From: UBA12481 sp012523435
GTDB lineage: Bacteria; Bacteroidota; Bacteroidia; Bacteroidales; UBA12481
NCBI GenBank assembly: GCA_028686135.1
Contig: JAQUCP010000012.1
Location: forward strand, 1-64,000
Direction of reading: 5' to 3'
Length of the DNA: 64,000 nucleotides
The notes below the pieces were generated by a model that worked only from the letters and a program-made list of their open reading frames with translations, did no database searches and was not told the origin of the DNA. Below, piece by piece: positions 17,102 to 25,516 of this stretch. The stretch's first letter is position 1. Each line of letters opens with the position of its first letter. The translations under genes were made by a program, and so were the position numbers.

Positions 17102-18094
17102 ATGGCTATTCTATCCTTTCAAAGACCAGATAAAGTTATCCTTCTCGAGTCCGAACCTACGTTTGGTAAGTTCGAATTCAGACCCCTCGAGCCAGGTTAC
17201 GGAATCACGGTTGGCAATGCCCTTCGCCGAATCCTGCTAAGCTCCCTGGAAGGCTATGCGATTACTACCTTGAAAATCGAAGGGGTAGATCATGAGTTTT
17301 CTACAATAAAAGGGGTGATCGAGGATGTAACTGAGATCATTCTGAACCTGAAACAGGTGAGGTTCAAGCAGCAGATTGAAGGTGTTGAGGATGAGCGCGT
17401 AACGATCGTTGTTAGCGGACAGGAACTGATGAAAGCCGAAGATATCGGGAACTTCCTGAGCGGTTTCAAAGTCCTGAATCCTGAACTGGAAATTTGCCAC
17501 ATGGACCCAACGGTCAAATTGCAGATGACCCTGACAATCAACAAGGGACGTGGTTATGTGCCCTCCGAAGAGAATAAACCGGATGATGCGGAAATCGGAT
17601 TAATCCCTCTTGACGCCGTTTTTACACCAATTAAGAATGTCAAGTTTACCATCGAGAATTTCAGAGTTGAACAGAAGACCGACTACGAAAAACTCGTACT
17701 GGAAATTCAAACCGATGGATCTATTCATCCAAAAGAAGCTTTGAAAGAATCAGCTAAAATCCTGATTCACCACTTCATGCTTTTCTCCGATGAGAAAATT
17801 ACCCTGGAATCGGATGAGAAAACAGATCGTGAAGAGTTTGACGAGGAGGTTCTCCACATGCGCCAGATGCTGAAAACAAAACTCACCGACCTTGATCTGT
17901 CCGTCAGAGCACTTAACTGCCTGAAGGCCGCTGATGTGGAAACGTTAGGCGACCTGGTTGCCTACAACAAAAACGATCTGCTGAAATTCAGGAACTTTGG
18001 AAAAAAATCCCTGACAGAACTTGAAGATCTGCTGAAAGCCATGGAACTGAATTTCGGGATGGATGTAGCAAAGTATAAATTAGATAAGGAATAA
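17102..18094 (+). CDS. rpoA: DNA-directed RNA polymerase subunit alpha
   Basis: 330-aa subunit with an N-terminal dimerisation and assembly domain (GYGITVGNALRRILLSSLEG) and a C-terminal promoter- and activator-contacting domain (DLDLSVRALNCLKAADVETLGDL, with LKFRNFGKKSLTELEDLL), joined by an acidic linker (about residues 235-250). Between rpsD and rplQ, the conserved alpha-operon order. Confidence 0.98.
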   Translation: MAILSFQRPDKVILLESEPTFGKFEFRPLEPGYGITVGNALRRILLSSLEGYAITTLKIEGVDHEFSTIKGVIEDVTEIILNLKQVRFKQQIEGVEDERVTIVVSGQELMKAEDIGNFLSGFKVLNPELEICHMDPTVKLQMTLTINKGRGYVPSEENKPDDAEIGLIPLDAVFTPIKNVKFTIENFRVEQKTDYEKLVLEIQTDGSIHPKEALKESAKILIHHFMLFSDEKITLESDEKTDREEFDEEVLHMRQMLKTKLTDLDLSVRALNCLKAADVETLGDLVAYNKNDLLKFRNFGKKSLTELEDLLKAMELNFGMDVAKYKLDKE

Positions 18095-18100
18095 GCGAAA

Positions 18101-18670
18101 ATGAGACACGGGGATAAACAGAATAACCTAGGAAGAAAAAGCGCCCACCGGGATGCCATGCTGGCCAATATGGCCTGCTCATTGATCATGCATAAAAGGA
18201 TCAATACAACGGTAGCCAAAGCCAAAGCCCTCCGGACCTATATCGAGCCTCTGATAACTAAGGCAAAAGAGGATACGACACACTCAAGAAGAGTCGTGTT
18301 TGGCTACCTAAGCGATAAAGCCGCTGTAACTGAACTGTTCCGCGAAGTGGCCCAAAAAATTGCCGATCGCCCGGGAGGATATACCAGAATCTTAAAGACA
18401 GGCACCCGTCTTGGCGATAGCGCCGAAATGTGCCTGATCGAACTGGTGGATTTTAATGAGAATATGCTGGCTGCTAAAGCTGAATCCAAAGCAGCAAAAA
18501 CTCGCCGGTCAAGACGCTCACCAAAGAAAAAAACTGAGACGGAAGCTGCTCCGGCAACTCCCTCTGTAGAGGCTAAGCCTACTGAATCTACTGTAAGTGA
18601 ACCTGTTGTGAATGAGGCTGAAAGCAAGCCTGCGGAAACAACTGATTCAAATACGGAAGAAAAAGCTTAG
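18101..18670 (+). CDS. rplQ: 50S ribosomal protein L17 (bL17) with extended acidic tail
   Basis: 189 aa. The L17 core (MRHGDKQNNLGRKSAHRDAM to about residue 117, RLGDSAEMCLIELVDF) is followed by about 65 residues of low-complexity sequence: first basic (KTRRSRRSPKKK), then rich in Ala, Thr, Glu and Pro. Bacterial L17 is normally about 120-130 aa; C-terminal extensions occur in Bacteroidota. Last gene of the super-operon, ending 44 bases before the terminator. Confidence 0.97.
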   Translation: MRHGDKQNNLGRKSAHRDAMLANMACSLIMHKRINTTVAKAKALRTYIEPLITKAKEDTTHSRRVVFGYLSDKAAVTELFREVAQKIADRPGGYTRILKTGTRLGDSAEMCLIELVDFNENMLAAKAESKAAKTRRSRRSPKKKTETEAAPATPSVEAKPTESTVSEPVVNEAESKPAETTDSNTEEKA

Positions 18671-18714
18671 CTGATTGAGATTAAGCAAAATTTGTTTTTT
18701 GTAGATAGGGTGAG

Positions 18715-18742
18715 GCCCGGGACATTTGTTCCGGGCTTTTTT
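18715..18742 (+). terminator. Terminator of the ribosomal super-operon
   Basis: A GC-rich hairpin (stem 18715-18723 with 18728-18736, built on GCCCGG/CCGGGC with one G-T pair) followed by six T residues at 18737-18742. It closes a transcription unit of about 18 kb. Confidence 0.85.
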
Positions 18743-18769
18743 CTATCTTCCTGACGATATTCTTGAAGT

Positions 18770-20662
18770 ATGAACCTTAAAGTCTTCTTGCGCAAGTTGG
18801 AGAAGGACGGCGAACTGCTGCGCGTTTTGACATCAGCCGATCCTGAGTTGGAAATCACAGAAATTGCCGACCGCATCTCTAAACAACCCGGGGGAGGGAA
18901 AGCCCTTCTGTTTGAAAACACGGGAAAGGGAATTCCATTGTTAATCAATGCTTTAGGGTCAAAGACCAGAATCTCAATCGCCTTCGGAGGGAGAAGCCCG
19001 GAGTCCCTAGCCACTGAAATCGGGAGCCTAATCACGACAATCACCGGCCAGTCGAACCGGTTGGCATCAAAACTGCAAAAAGTACCTCTCCTGGGGAAAG
19101 CTGCCCGCTGGATGCCCAAACATAAAAGAGGACGTGGTAAATGCCAAGATGTGATCATTCATAATCCAGACTTGGGAATGTTACCGATTCTGACCTGTTG
19201 GCCGCATGATGGTGGACCCTTTATAACTCTCCCTCTGGTTCATACTAAAGATCCGGTGACAGAGCAACCAAATCTTGGTATGTACAGAATGCAGGTCTTC
19301 GACCGAACGACAACTGGTATGCACTGGCATATGCACAAAACTGGGGCAAGGCATTATCGTGAATATCAGAGACTTGGGAAAATAATGCCCGTAGCTGTTG
19401 CTCTGGGAGGTGACCCGGTTTATACGTATTGTGCCACAGCTCCGCTACCCGATGGAATAGATGAGTATCTGCTGGCTGGATTTATCCGGAAAAAACCAGT
19501 CAAGCTGGTTAAGTGTCTAACCCAGGATTTATGGGTTCCGAGCGATGCTGATATTATCCTGGAGGGGTATGTGAATCCCTCAGAGCCCCTGGTAACTGAA
19601 GGTCCATTTGGTGATCACACGGGATTCTATTCCTTGCAGGATCAATACCCTCAGTTTCATCTGACAGCCATTACCCATCGTAAGAAACCTGTTTATCCGG
19701 CTACAATTGTAGGTATCCCCCCCCAGGAAGATGCGTGGATTGCCTGGGCTACCGAACGGATTTTTGAGCCACTTATGCGCTTCTCCATGCTTCCTGAGCT
19801 GGCTGAAATTCATCTGCCAGTTGCCGGGGTTGCTCATAATCTGGTACTAGCCAGAGTTAATACTGACTATCCAGGCCAAGGCCGGAAAGTTTTACATACA
19901 CTTTGGGGTGCTGGCCAGATGATGTTTACGAAATTTCTAGTGATCACTGGTACTGATGTTAGGCTCAACAATTATGCGGAGCTGGCTCGTTATATTTCCA
20001 GGCGGGTCGACCCGGCCAAACACCTGGAGAGAGCTACCGGTCCTTTGGATGTTCTGGATCATGCCTCCCGAATTCCGGCAGTTGGAGGTAAGATCGGACT
20101 CGATGCCACAGGGCTCGAACTTGAAGGAATTGAGGGGGAAAATCAGGTTGTTCCCTTCGAAGCACTCGCAGCCATCCGTTCATGCCACCCGGAAATCAAG
20201 GATATAAATCTTGACCTACTCGGAAAAGGAATTGCCGTAGGATTGGTAGCAATCCAAAAAAGTCGTCAGAGTGTTGTCCAAGATCTGATAGGCGAGATCA
20301 ACCGGAATCAGGCTTTTTCATCGGTGAGATTCTGGTTCTTTTTTGACGAATTCGTCAATTTGAAAGCCTATCAGCAGGTGGTCTGGTTAATCGGTAGCAA
20401 TACTGATCCTGATCACGATGTGACCATCTGGAAGCCAGCAGAGGGGCATCTTTACGGTGTGATGTGTGTAGATGCTACCATCAAAACCAAGGTGTGTGAT
20501 GCTTTCAATCGCCCCTGGCCAAACCCGGTTGTCATGGATCTTCCCACGATCCACAAGGTGGACAGACGGTGGAGAGAGTACAAACTGGGCAAGCCTTTAC
20601 CCTCTCCATCGCTGGTTTATCGGGAATTCGAAAGGCCTGGAGGCGCTGCTATTGTTCAATAA
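18770..20662 (+). CDS. UbiD-family prenylated-FMN decarboxylase
   Basis: 630-aa protein of the UbiD family, which decarboxylates unsaturated or aromatic acids with prenylated FMN. Visible family blocks are PELEITEIADRISKQPGG at the N-terminus, HWHMHKTGARHYREY in the middle and EGPFGDHTGFYS, which carries a conserved acidic active-site residue. About 600-aa members in Bacteroidota are usually assigned to menaquinone biosynthesis, since these bacteria make no ubiquinone; that role is inferred and no other men or mqn gene is nearby. It lies 27 bases after the terminator and converges on dsbD, with the two coding ends overlapping by 14 bp. Confidence 0.85.
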   Translation: MNLKVFLRKLEKDGELLRVLTSADPELEITEIADRISKQPGGGKALLFENTGKGIPLLINALGSKTRISIAFGGRSPESLATEIGSLITTITGQSNRLASKLQKVPLLGKAARWMPKHKRGRGKCQDVIIHNPDLGMLPILTCWPHDGGPFITLPLVHTKDPVTEQPNLGMYRMQVFDRTTTGMHWHMHKTGARHYREYQRLGKIMPVAVALGGDPVYTYCATAPLPDGIDEYLLAGFIRKKPVKLVKCLTQDLWVPSDADIILEGYVNPSEPLVTEGPFGDHTGFYSLQDQYPQFHLTAITHRKKPVYPATIVGIPPQEDAWIAWATERIFEPLMRFSMLPELAEIHLPVAGVAHNLVLARVNTDYPGQGRKVLHTLWGAGQMMFTKFLVITGTDVRLNNYAELARYISRRVDPAKHLERATGPLDVLDHASRIPAVGGKIGLDATGLELEGIEGENQVVPFEALAAIRSCHPEIKDINLDLLGKGIAVGLVAIQKSRQSVVQDLIGEINRNQAFSSVRFWFFFDEFVNLKAYQQVVWLIGSNTDPDHDVTIWKPAEGHLYGVMCVDATIKTKVCDAFNRPWPNPVVMDLPTIHKVDRRWREYKLGKPLPSPSLVYREFERPGGAAIVQ

Positions 20663-22694
20663 GCCAAGATGGACGCTCCTGAGATTCTTGATAGGCCTCA
20701 AGGCCGCTGTCAAGAAAATCGATGAAGTCCTCTATGTCCAAGCTGTAGGATCGGGTAGGAACTAGGAGCTCTCCTTCGGGATTTAAAAGAGCATACAAGG
20801 GCTGGGTATTCTGATTAAATCGAGATATCTGAAAATCCTGATTCTTTTTACCCAGAGTTTTCTTTACTTTACCATCGTAAGTTGATGTAACCCATTCAGA
20901 TTCAGGGAGATGAATTTTCTTGTCATCAATGTACAGAGCGATGATGACGTAATCTTCACGCAGTCTTTTGAGGACTCTCGGGTCTGACCAGACTCGGGCT
21001 TCCATTTCACGGCAGTTAACGCAACCGTGTCCGGTAAAATCAATGAAAACCGGTTTATTGAGTTTCTTAGCACAATCCAGGCCTTGCTCGTAGTCGAAAT
21101 AGCCTTCTAATCCGAATGGGAGGTGTAGCTGATCTCCATATTTTGGTTTTTCGCAGGGGGCTTCCAATCCATTATGGTAGGATGCGGCAGGAGTAAGGCT
21201 TCCTGATTCTTCGCGAATCAATCTATGAATATCAAAATCATGGCTACTCATGGGTGGCATATAGCCCGAGAGGGCTTTCAGAGGAGCACCTACCATTCCA
21301 GGAATGAGGTAAACCACAAAGGCGAAGGTGATAATGGCCAAGATTAGCCTAGGAACTCCAATATGGCTGATTTCGTTATCATGTTTGAACTTTATTTTCC
21401 CCAGTATGTAGAACCCCATCAGGGTGAAGATGACTATCCAGAATGCCAGGAAAACTTCCCTGTCGAGTAATCCCCAGTGGTAGGTTTGATCGGCGATGCT
21501 CAAAAATTTGAGTCCGAGTGCCAGCTCCAGGAATCCTAATACGACTTTGACCGAGTTAAGCCAACCGCCTGATTTTGGCATGGATTTCAGCCAGGATGGG
21601 AAGATGGCGAAAAGGGTAAAAGGTAGGGCAAAGGCTAAGGAAAAGCCCAGCATACCGATTATTGGTTCGATAACTGCTCCTCCTGCGGATTGGACGAGGA
21701 TGGTTCCAACGATTGGGCCGGTGCATGAGAATGAAACCAGAACAAGGGTGAAAGCCATAAAGAAAGGTCCGCCGATGCCACCTTTATCCACGCGTTCGTC
21801 TGATTTGCTAATCATCCAGCTCGGTAGATTGATTTCGAACATCCCAAAGAACCACGCTGCGAAGAACATGAAAATCAAAAAGAAGAATACATTTGGAATC
21901 CAATGGGTGCTCAGGAAATTGGCTATTCCCGGGCCGAAAATGATGGCTACCAGAGTTCCGATGATCGTATAGATTGCGATAATAGAGATTCCGAAAAAGA
22001 GGGCTTCCATCAGGGAGCGTTTACGTGATTTCTGGCCATGCATGAAAAAGGTCACTGTCATTGGAATCATCGGAAACACGCAAGGAGTCAGCAGGGCGAT
22101 CAATCCAGCCAGGAAAGCGATCAGAAAGAGTCCCATTAGGGATTTTGTTGATAAGTTGACGGTAGGTTCGGCTGACACGTTTGATTGTTCGGCGGAAGCT
22201 GTTTCATTAACCTCCAGGCCTGTGCTACCTGGTGGAACGACGGACAATTCAAAATCGGTGCTCAGCATGGAGCAAACCTGGTCGTCGCAAACCTGATAGT
22301 CAATGGTGCCGGTTATTACTTGGGCATCTTTGGTAAGTAGCTGAATCTGTTGGGAATAGGAAGCTTCGGTTGAGAAGTATTTTACTATCGCCTCAAACAT
22401 CGGATCATGTTCTTCCACCGGGGTATTGAGTTCCCGGATACTATCTTTGAGAATATAGTGGTCTGATGGTTCAAAAGAAAAGCTGATGGGGATAGGACCG
22501 TTGGGATTGTCCAAGGCATAGAGATGCCATGTTGATTCTATTTCGGCTTCAAATCTCAGATCAAAGACGGAGTCATTAACCTGTTCAACCGAAAAAAACC
22601 ACCTGACCGGGTCAACTAGCTGAGCTTTAGTAGAGTATGAAGATGCTAGGACTAGTAAGGAAGTTGTAATTATGGCTTTGACAATGCTTCTCAT
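20649..22694 (-). CDS. dsbD: Thiol:disulfide interchange protein DsbD
   Basis: 681-aa inner-membrane reductant carrier that moves electrons from cytoplasmic thioredoxin to the periplasm. In order: signal peptide (residues 1-24), N-terminal DsbD-alpha-like domain with the pair C136/C141 (CDDQVC), a linker, eight or so membrane segments with the exchange cysteines C205 (LTPCVFPMIPMT) and C324 (SFSCTGPIVG), and a C-terminal thioredoxin domain with C558VNC561. All six functional cysteines are present. It lies 24 bases downstream of the RNase G gene on the same strand and is probably co-transcribed with it. Confidence 0.93.
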   Translation of the reverse strand: MRSIVKAIITTSLLVLASSYSTKAQLVDPVRWFFSVEQVNDSVFDLRFEAEIESTWHLYALDNPNGPIPISFSFEPSDHYILKDSIRELNTPVEEHDPMFEAIVKYFSTEASYSQQIQLLTKDAQVITGTIDYQVCDDQVCSMLSTDFELSVVPPGSTGLEVNETASAEQSNVSAEPTVNLSTKSLMGLFLIAFLAGLIALLTPCVFPMIPMTVTFFMHGQKSRKRSLMEALFFGISIIAIYTIIGTLVAIIFGPGIANFLSTHWIPNVFFFLIFMFFAAWFFGMFEINLPSWMISKSDERVDKGGIGGPFFMAFTLVLVSFSCTGPIVGTILVQSAGGAVIEPIIGMLGFSLAFALPFTLFAIFPSWLKSMPKSGGWLNSVKVVLGFLELALGLKFLSIADQTYHWGLLDREVFLAFWIVIFTLMGFYILGKIKFKHDNEISHIGVPRLILAIITFAFVVYLIPGMVGAPLKALSGYMPPMSSHDFDIHRLIREESGSLTPAASYHNGLEAPCEKPKYGDQLHLPFGLEGYFDYEQGLDCAKKLNKPVFIDFTGHGCVNCREMEARVWSDPRVLKRLREDYVIIALYIDDKKIHLPESEWVTSTYDGKVKKTLGKKNQDFQISRFNQNTQPLYALLNPEGELLVPTRSYSLDIEDFIDFLDSGLEAYQESQERPSWLIEQ

Positions 22695-22718
22695 AGTGTG
22701 AATAATGGGTTTAACAAC

Positions 22719-24269
22719 TTAGAGGATGATTTTCTCACCGTTATGGTCGAAAAACTCGTAATTGAGAATGCCGATATTACTATCGGACTTAATTTTTAGC
22801 CAGATTTTGGTTTTGAGGAACCATTTAATGCGTATAGAAGGGCATCCGAACTGAAGGTAGGAAGCAAGGTAGGGGTGAGCTCGCAAAGTAAGGCTTTTCC
22901 CTTTTTCCTTGTCGATCAGATACATAAAGTGATTTTTAATTTGATCCACCAGGAGGATACTTGGAGTGATTTCACCGGTTCCGCTGCAGGTTGGGCAGGT
23001 TTCCATAATCTGCACATCCATTTCCGGTCTAACCCGTTGTCTGGTGATTTGAAGAAGGCCGAATTTACTCAGGGGTAAGATATGGTGTTTGGCCCGGTCG
23101 GTTTTCATGGCCTCCTTCATTTGCTCAAATAATTTCTGACGATTCTCGGCTTTGGTCATATCGATGAAATCGACGACGATAATGCCGCCCATATCTCGAA
23201 GCCTAAGTTGCCGGGCTATCTCCTCTGCAGCGGAGAGGTTAACCTCCAAGGCATTAGTCTCCTGGTCGCTGGCTGATTGTGAGCGGTTGCCGCTGTTTAC
23301 ATCGATGACATGCAGGGCTTCGGTGTGCTCAATGATCAGGTAGGCACCGCTTTTAAAGGAAACGGTTTTCCCGAATAGAGACTTGATTTGTTTGTCGATG
23401 CCAAAATGCTCGAAAATGGGTGTTTTCGAGGAGTAGTGCTTGACAATTTTTTGTTTTTCCGGAGCGATGGTGGAGATGAAATCCCGGATCTCGCGATACA
23501 GCGATTGGTCGTTAACGATGATGTTATTGAAGCTGGAATTAAGGATATCCCGCAGGATTGCGGATGTGCGATTGAGCTCACCGAGTACCAGGCTAGGTGT
23601 TGCAGCAACCTTAATATCCTGAAAGATTGATTCCCAGCGTTCTACAAGAGATCGAAGTTCGGCATCGAGCAGGGCTACCTTTCTTTCCTTAGCAACAGTT
23701 CGGACGATGACGCCGTAGTTCTTTGGCTTAATACTTAGTATCAGCCTTTTGAGGCGATCCCGTTCTTCTTCAGACTTTATCTTAGTGGAAACGGATACTT
23801 TATCCGAGAAAGGAAGCAAAACCAGATTCCGTCCGGCAAGGGAAATTTCACTCGTTAAACGGGGACCTTTCGACGCAATTGGTTCTTTGGCAATTTGAAC
23901 CAAGATGGTTTGTCCCGATTTCATCAAGTTTGTGATCTTGCCGTGTTTATCGATATCCTGTTCAGTCTTGAACTTTTCGATTGGCATGATCTTCGTCTTC
24001 CTGGTCAAGGACAGGTTCAGGTACTTGTTCAGCGACTGAAACTGTGGGCCTAGGTCGAGGTAGTGAAGAAAGGCGTCCTTTTCGTATCCAACATCAACAA
24101 AAGCAGCATTTAGACCGGGCATGATCTTTTTGACCTTACCCAAGTAAACATCTCCTACTGCAAACTGAATATTGGATTTCTCCTTGTTGAGTTCGACCAG
24201 TCTCTTATCCTCAAGAAGAGCTATAGCAATCTCGTTAGGACTGGCATTAATGATCAATTCAGTACTCAC
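22719..24269 (-). CDS. rng: Ribonuclease E/G family protein (RNase G type)
   Basis: 516-aa single-strand-specific endoribonuclease for rRNA and mRNA processing. An S1 domain is at residues 35-125 (VGDVYLGKVKKIMPGLNAAFVDVG), the RNase H-like catalytic core has the metal ligands D323 (HVIDVNSGNRS) and D367 (VVDFIDM), and the zinc link for dimer formation is C425PTC428. There is no long C-terminal scaffold, so it resembles RNase G rather than RNase E. The start codon is GTG (MSTELIINAS). It lies downstream of HU and the 30-codon gene, a Bacteroidota arrangement, but with a terminator between. Confidence 0.93.
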   Translation of the reverse strand: MSTELIINASPNEIAIALLEDKRLVELNKEKSNIQFAVGDVYLGKVKKIMPGLNAAFVDVGYEKDAFLHYLDLGPQFQSLNKYLNLSLTRKTKIMPIEKFKTEQDIDKHGKITNLMKSGQTILVQIAKEPIASKGPRLTSEISLAGRNLVLLPFSDKVSVSTKIKSEEERDRLKRLILSIKPKNYGVIVRTVAKERKVALLDAELRSLVERWESIFQDIKVAATPSLVLGELNRTSAILRDILNSSFNNIIVNDQSLYREIRDFISTIAPEKQKIVKHYSSKTPIFEHFGIDKQIKSLFGKTVSFKSGAYLIIEHTEALHVIDVNSGNRSQSASDQETNALEVNLSAAEEIARQLRLRDMGGIIVVDFIDMTKAENRQKLFEQMKEAMKTDRAKHHILPLSKFGLLQITRQRVRPEMDVQIMETCPTCSGTGEITPSILLVDQIKNHFMYLIDKEKGKSLTLRAHPYLASYLQFGCPSIRIKWFLKTKIWLKIKSDSNIGILNYEFFDHNGEKIIL

Positions 24270-24324
24270 AAAACATTTTTGCTTAAGGTAGATTGCAATG
24301 GTTTAATTGCCTGACCAATAAATA

Positions 24325-24360
24325 GCATAAACCTAAAGAGCAGTCTCTTTAGGTTTATGC
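24325..24360 (-). terminator. Intrinsic terminator after HU and the 30-codon gene
   Basis: A perfect 16-bp stem (24325-24340 with 24345-24360) around the loop CAGT, the longest perfect hairpin in an intergenic region here. Read on the minus strand it is followed by a T-rich stretch (TATTTATTGG). It lies between the small basic protein gene and rng. Confidence 0.8.
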
Positions 24361-24380
24361 TTGCACATATTTAACAAGGA

Positions 24381-24473
24381 CTATTTCTTCTTCTTGTGAC
24401 GATTTTTACGCAGGCGCTTCTTGCGCTTATGCGTCGCCATCTTATGTCTTTTGCGCTTTTTTCCGCTGGGCAT
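24381..24473 (-). CDS. 30-residue basic protein resembling bS22/mS38 (COX24/AURKAIP1 pattern)
   Basis: Thirty codons from ATG to TAG, translating to MPSGKKRKRHKMATHKRKKR followed by LRKNRHKKKK. Twenty of the 30 residues are Lys, Arg or His. The spacing of the motif RKM-xx-HK-xxK-xx-RK-xR matches what I know of the mitochondrial ribosomal protein mS38 (COX24/AURKAIP1 domain) and the actinobacterial small-subunit protein bS22. It lies 25 bases after the HU gene and before a strong terminator, so it is probably expressed from the HU promoter at a high level. A ribosomal or rRNA-binding role is inferred. It is short enough that automated gene calling can miss it. Confidence 0.8.
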   Translation of the reverse strand: MPSGKKRKRHKMATHKRKKRLRKNRHKKKK

Positions 24474-24498
24474 AACAATCTAATTTTCCGGTATAAAA

Positions 24499-24786
24499 CT
24501 ACTTCTTAACTTGATCTTTAACTTTTGCAACGAAAGTTTTGGCAGGCTTAAAGGAGGGGATAAAATGCTGCGGAATGATGATGGTGGTGTTCTTGGAAAT
24601 GTTCCGGGCTGTTTTCTCTGCTCTTTTCTTTACTATAAAACTTCCAAAGCCCCGGAGGTAAACGTTATTTCCATTTACTAATGAGGTCTTTACGGTGCTC
24701 ATGAAAGCTTCAACCGTCTTTTGTACAGCAACTTTCTCAATTCCAGTGTTCTTGCTGATTTCGTTTACAATGTCTGCTTTAGTCAT
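24499..24786 (-). CDS. HU-family DNA-binding protein
   Basis: 95-aa nucleoid protein. It starts MTKADIVNEISKNTGIEKVAV; the DNA-binding arm region includes VYLRGFGSFIVKKRAEKTARN and the end is FKPAKTFVAKVKDQVKK. The open frame extends upstream to 24990, but the ATG at 24786 is chosen because HU proteins begin with this segment and a good promoter lies at 24829-24836. The 30-codon gene follows after 25 bases. Confidence 0.95.
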   Translation of the reverse strand: MTKADIVNEISKNTGIEKVAVQKTVEAFMSTVKTSLVNGNNVYLRGFGSFIVKKRAEKTARNISKNTTIIIPQHFIPSFKPAKTFVAKVKDQVKK

Positions 24787-24828
24787 CGCTATAAATACTT
24801 TAGTTATCAATGAATTACAATCGGTCTG

Positions 24829-24836
24829 CAAATATA
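24829..24836 (-). promoter_or_regulatory. -7 promoter element of the HU gene
   Basis: On the minus strand the sequence is TATATTTG, an exact TAnnTTTG match. It predicts a transcript start about 36 bases before the HU start codon. The -33 region is T-rich without a clear TTTG. The rest of the 281-bp gap to ssb holds no gene that I can recognise. Confidence 0.5.
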
Positions 24837-25067
24837 ACCCTTTTATCTGTAAAAAAATATGGAGCATAACTTTTTTTCTTTTTTTTTCCACTGAAGCTAC
24901 GAGGCTGCATCTAAGGACTATGTAACAACTGTTGAATTGAATATGTGCCATGAGTTTTTTTCCGGATCGGGGTTCACTTAGGGAAATCAAACCTCCCGAC
25001 CCAACGGGTGCTTTTTAAAATGGTGAATTGTTCGTACTTTTAGTCAACCTTAAAAAAGAAAAAACAG

Positions 25068-25508
25068 ATGTCAGTTAACAAAGTGATTTTAGTTGGAAAT
25101 GTGGGAAAAGACCCAGAGATCAGGCACTTAGAGAATAATTTAGTTCTAGCCCGGTTCTCTCTGGCCACCTCGGAAACCTATAAAAATAAGAACGGTGAGA
25201 TGGTTACTAACACGGAATGGCACAATATAGTAGCCTGGCGGCAGCTGGCTGAATTGGCTGAGCGCTTTATCAAAAAGGGCAGGCAACTCTATGTTGAAGG
25301 TAAGATCACGACTCGCCAGTGGGATGATAAAGAAGGCAATAAGCGTTATACCACCGAGATTGTGGCGGATAATATTCGCCTCTTGGGCAAACGTGAGGAT
25401 AATGAGCAGAGCAATGACTCCAATGTTAGGTCTTCCAGAGCGGTTACCCCGGAGCCCATGTCGGAGGATGTTGATATCCCTAACGAGCCCGATGATCTTC
25501 CATTCTAA
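25068..25508 (+). CDS. ssb: Single-stranded DNA-binding protein
   Basis: 146 aa. OB fold at residues 1-110 (MSVNKVILVGNVGKDPEIR, TEWHNIVAWRQLAELAERFIKKG), a short flexible linker and the acidic C-terminal tip ending DDLPF that recruits partner proteins. It is divergent from HU and 8 bases upstream of gldE, the common ssb-gldE-gldD order of Bacteroidota. The leader just before the ATG is A-rich, as expected for this phylum. Confidence 0.97.
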   Translation: MSVNKVILVGNVGKDPEIRHLENNLVLARFSLATSETYKNKNGEMVTNTEWHNIVAWRQLAELAERFIKKGRQLYVEGKITTRQWDDKEGNKRYTTEIVADNIRLLGKREDNEQSNDSNVRSSRAVTPEPMSEDVDIPNEPDDLPF

Positions 25509-25516
25509 AAGTTGAA

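Noticed and set aside
22719..24269. RNase E rather than RNase G
   Set aside because: At 516 residues it has the catalytic core and zinc link but no long C-terminal scaffold region.
24787..24990. A 68-residue N-terminal extension of the HU protein
   Set aside because: HU proteins start at MTKADIV; the extension crosses the -7 promoter element and is not HU-like.
24990..25030. A possible terminator (short CCCG/CGGG stem with five T residues) upstream of ssb
   Set aside because: The stem is only 4 bp and no gene ends just before it on the plus strand.
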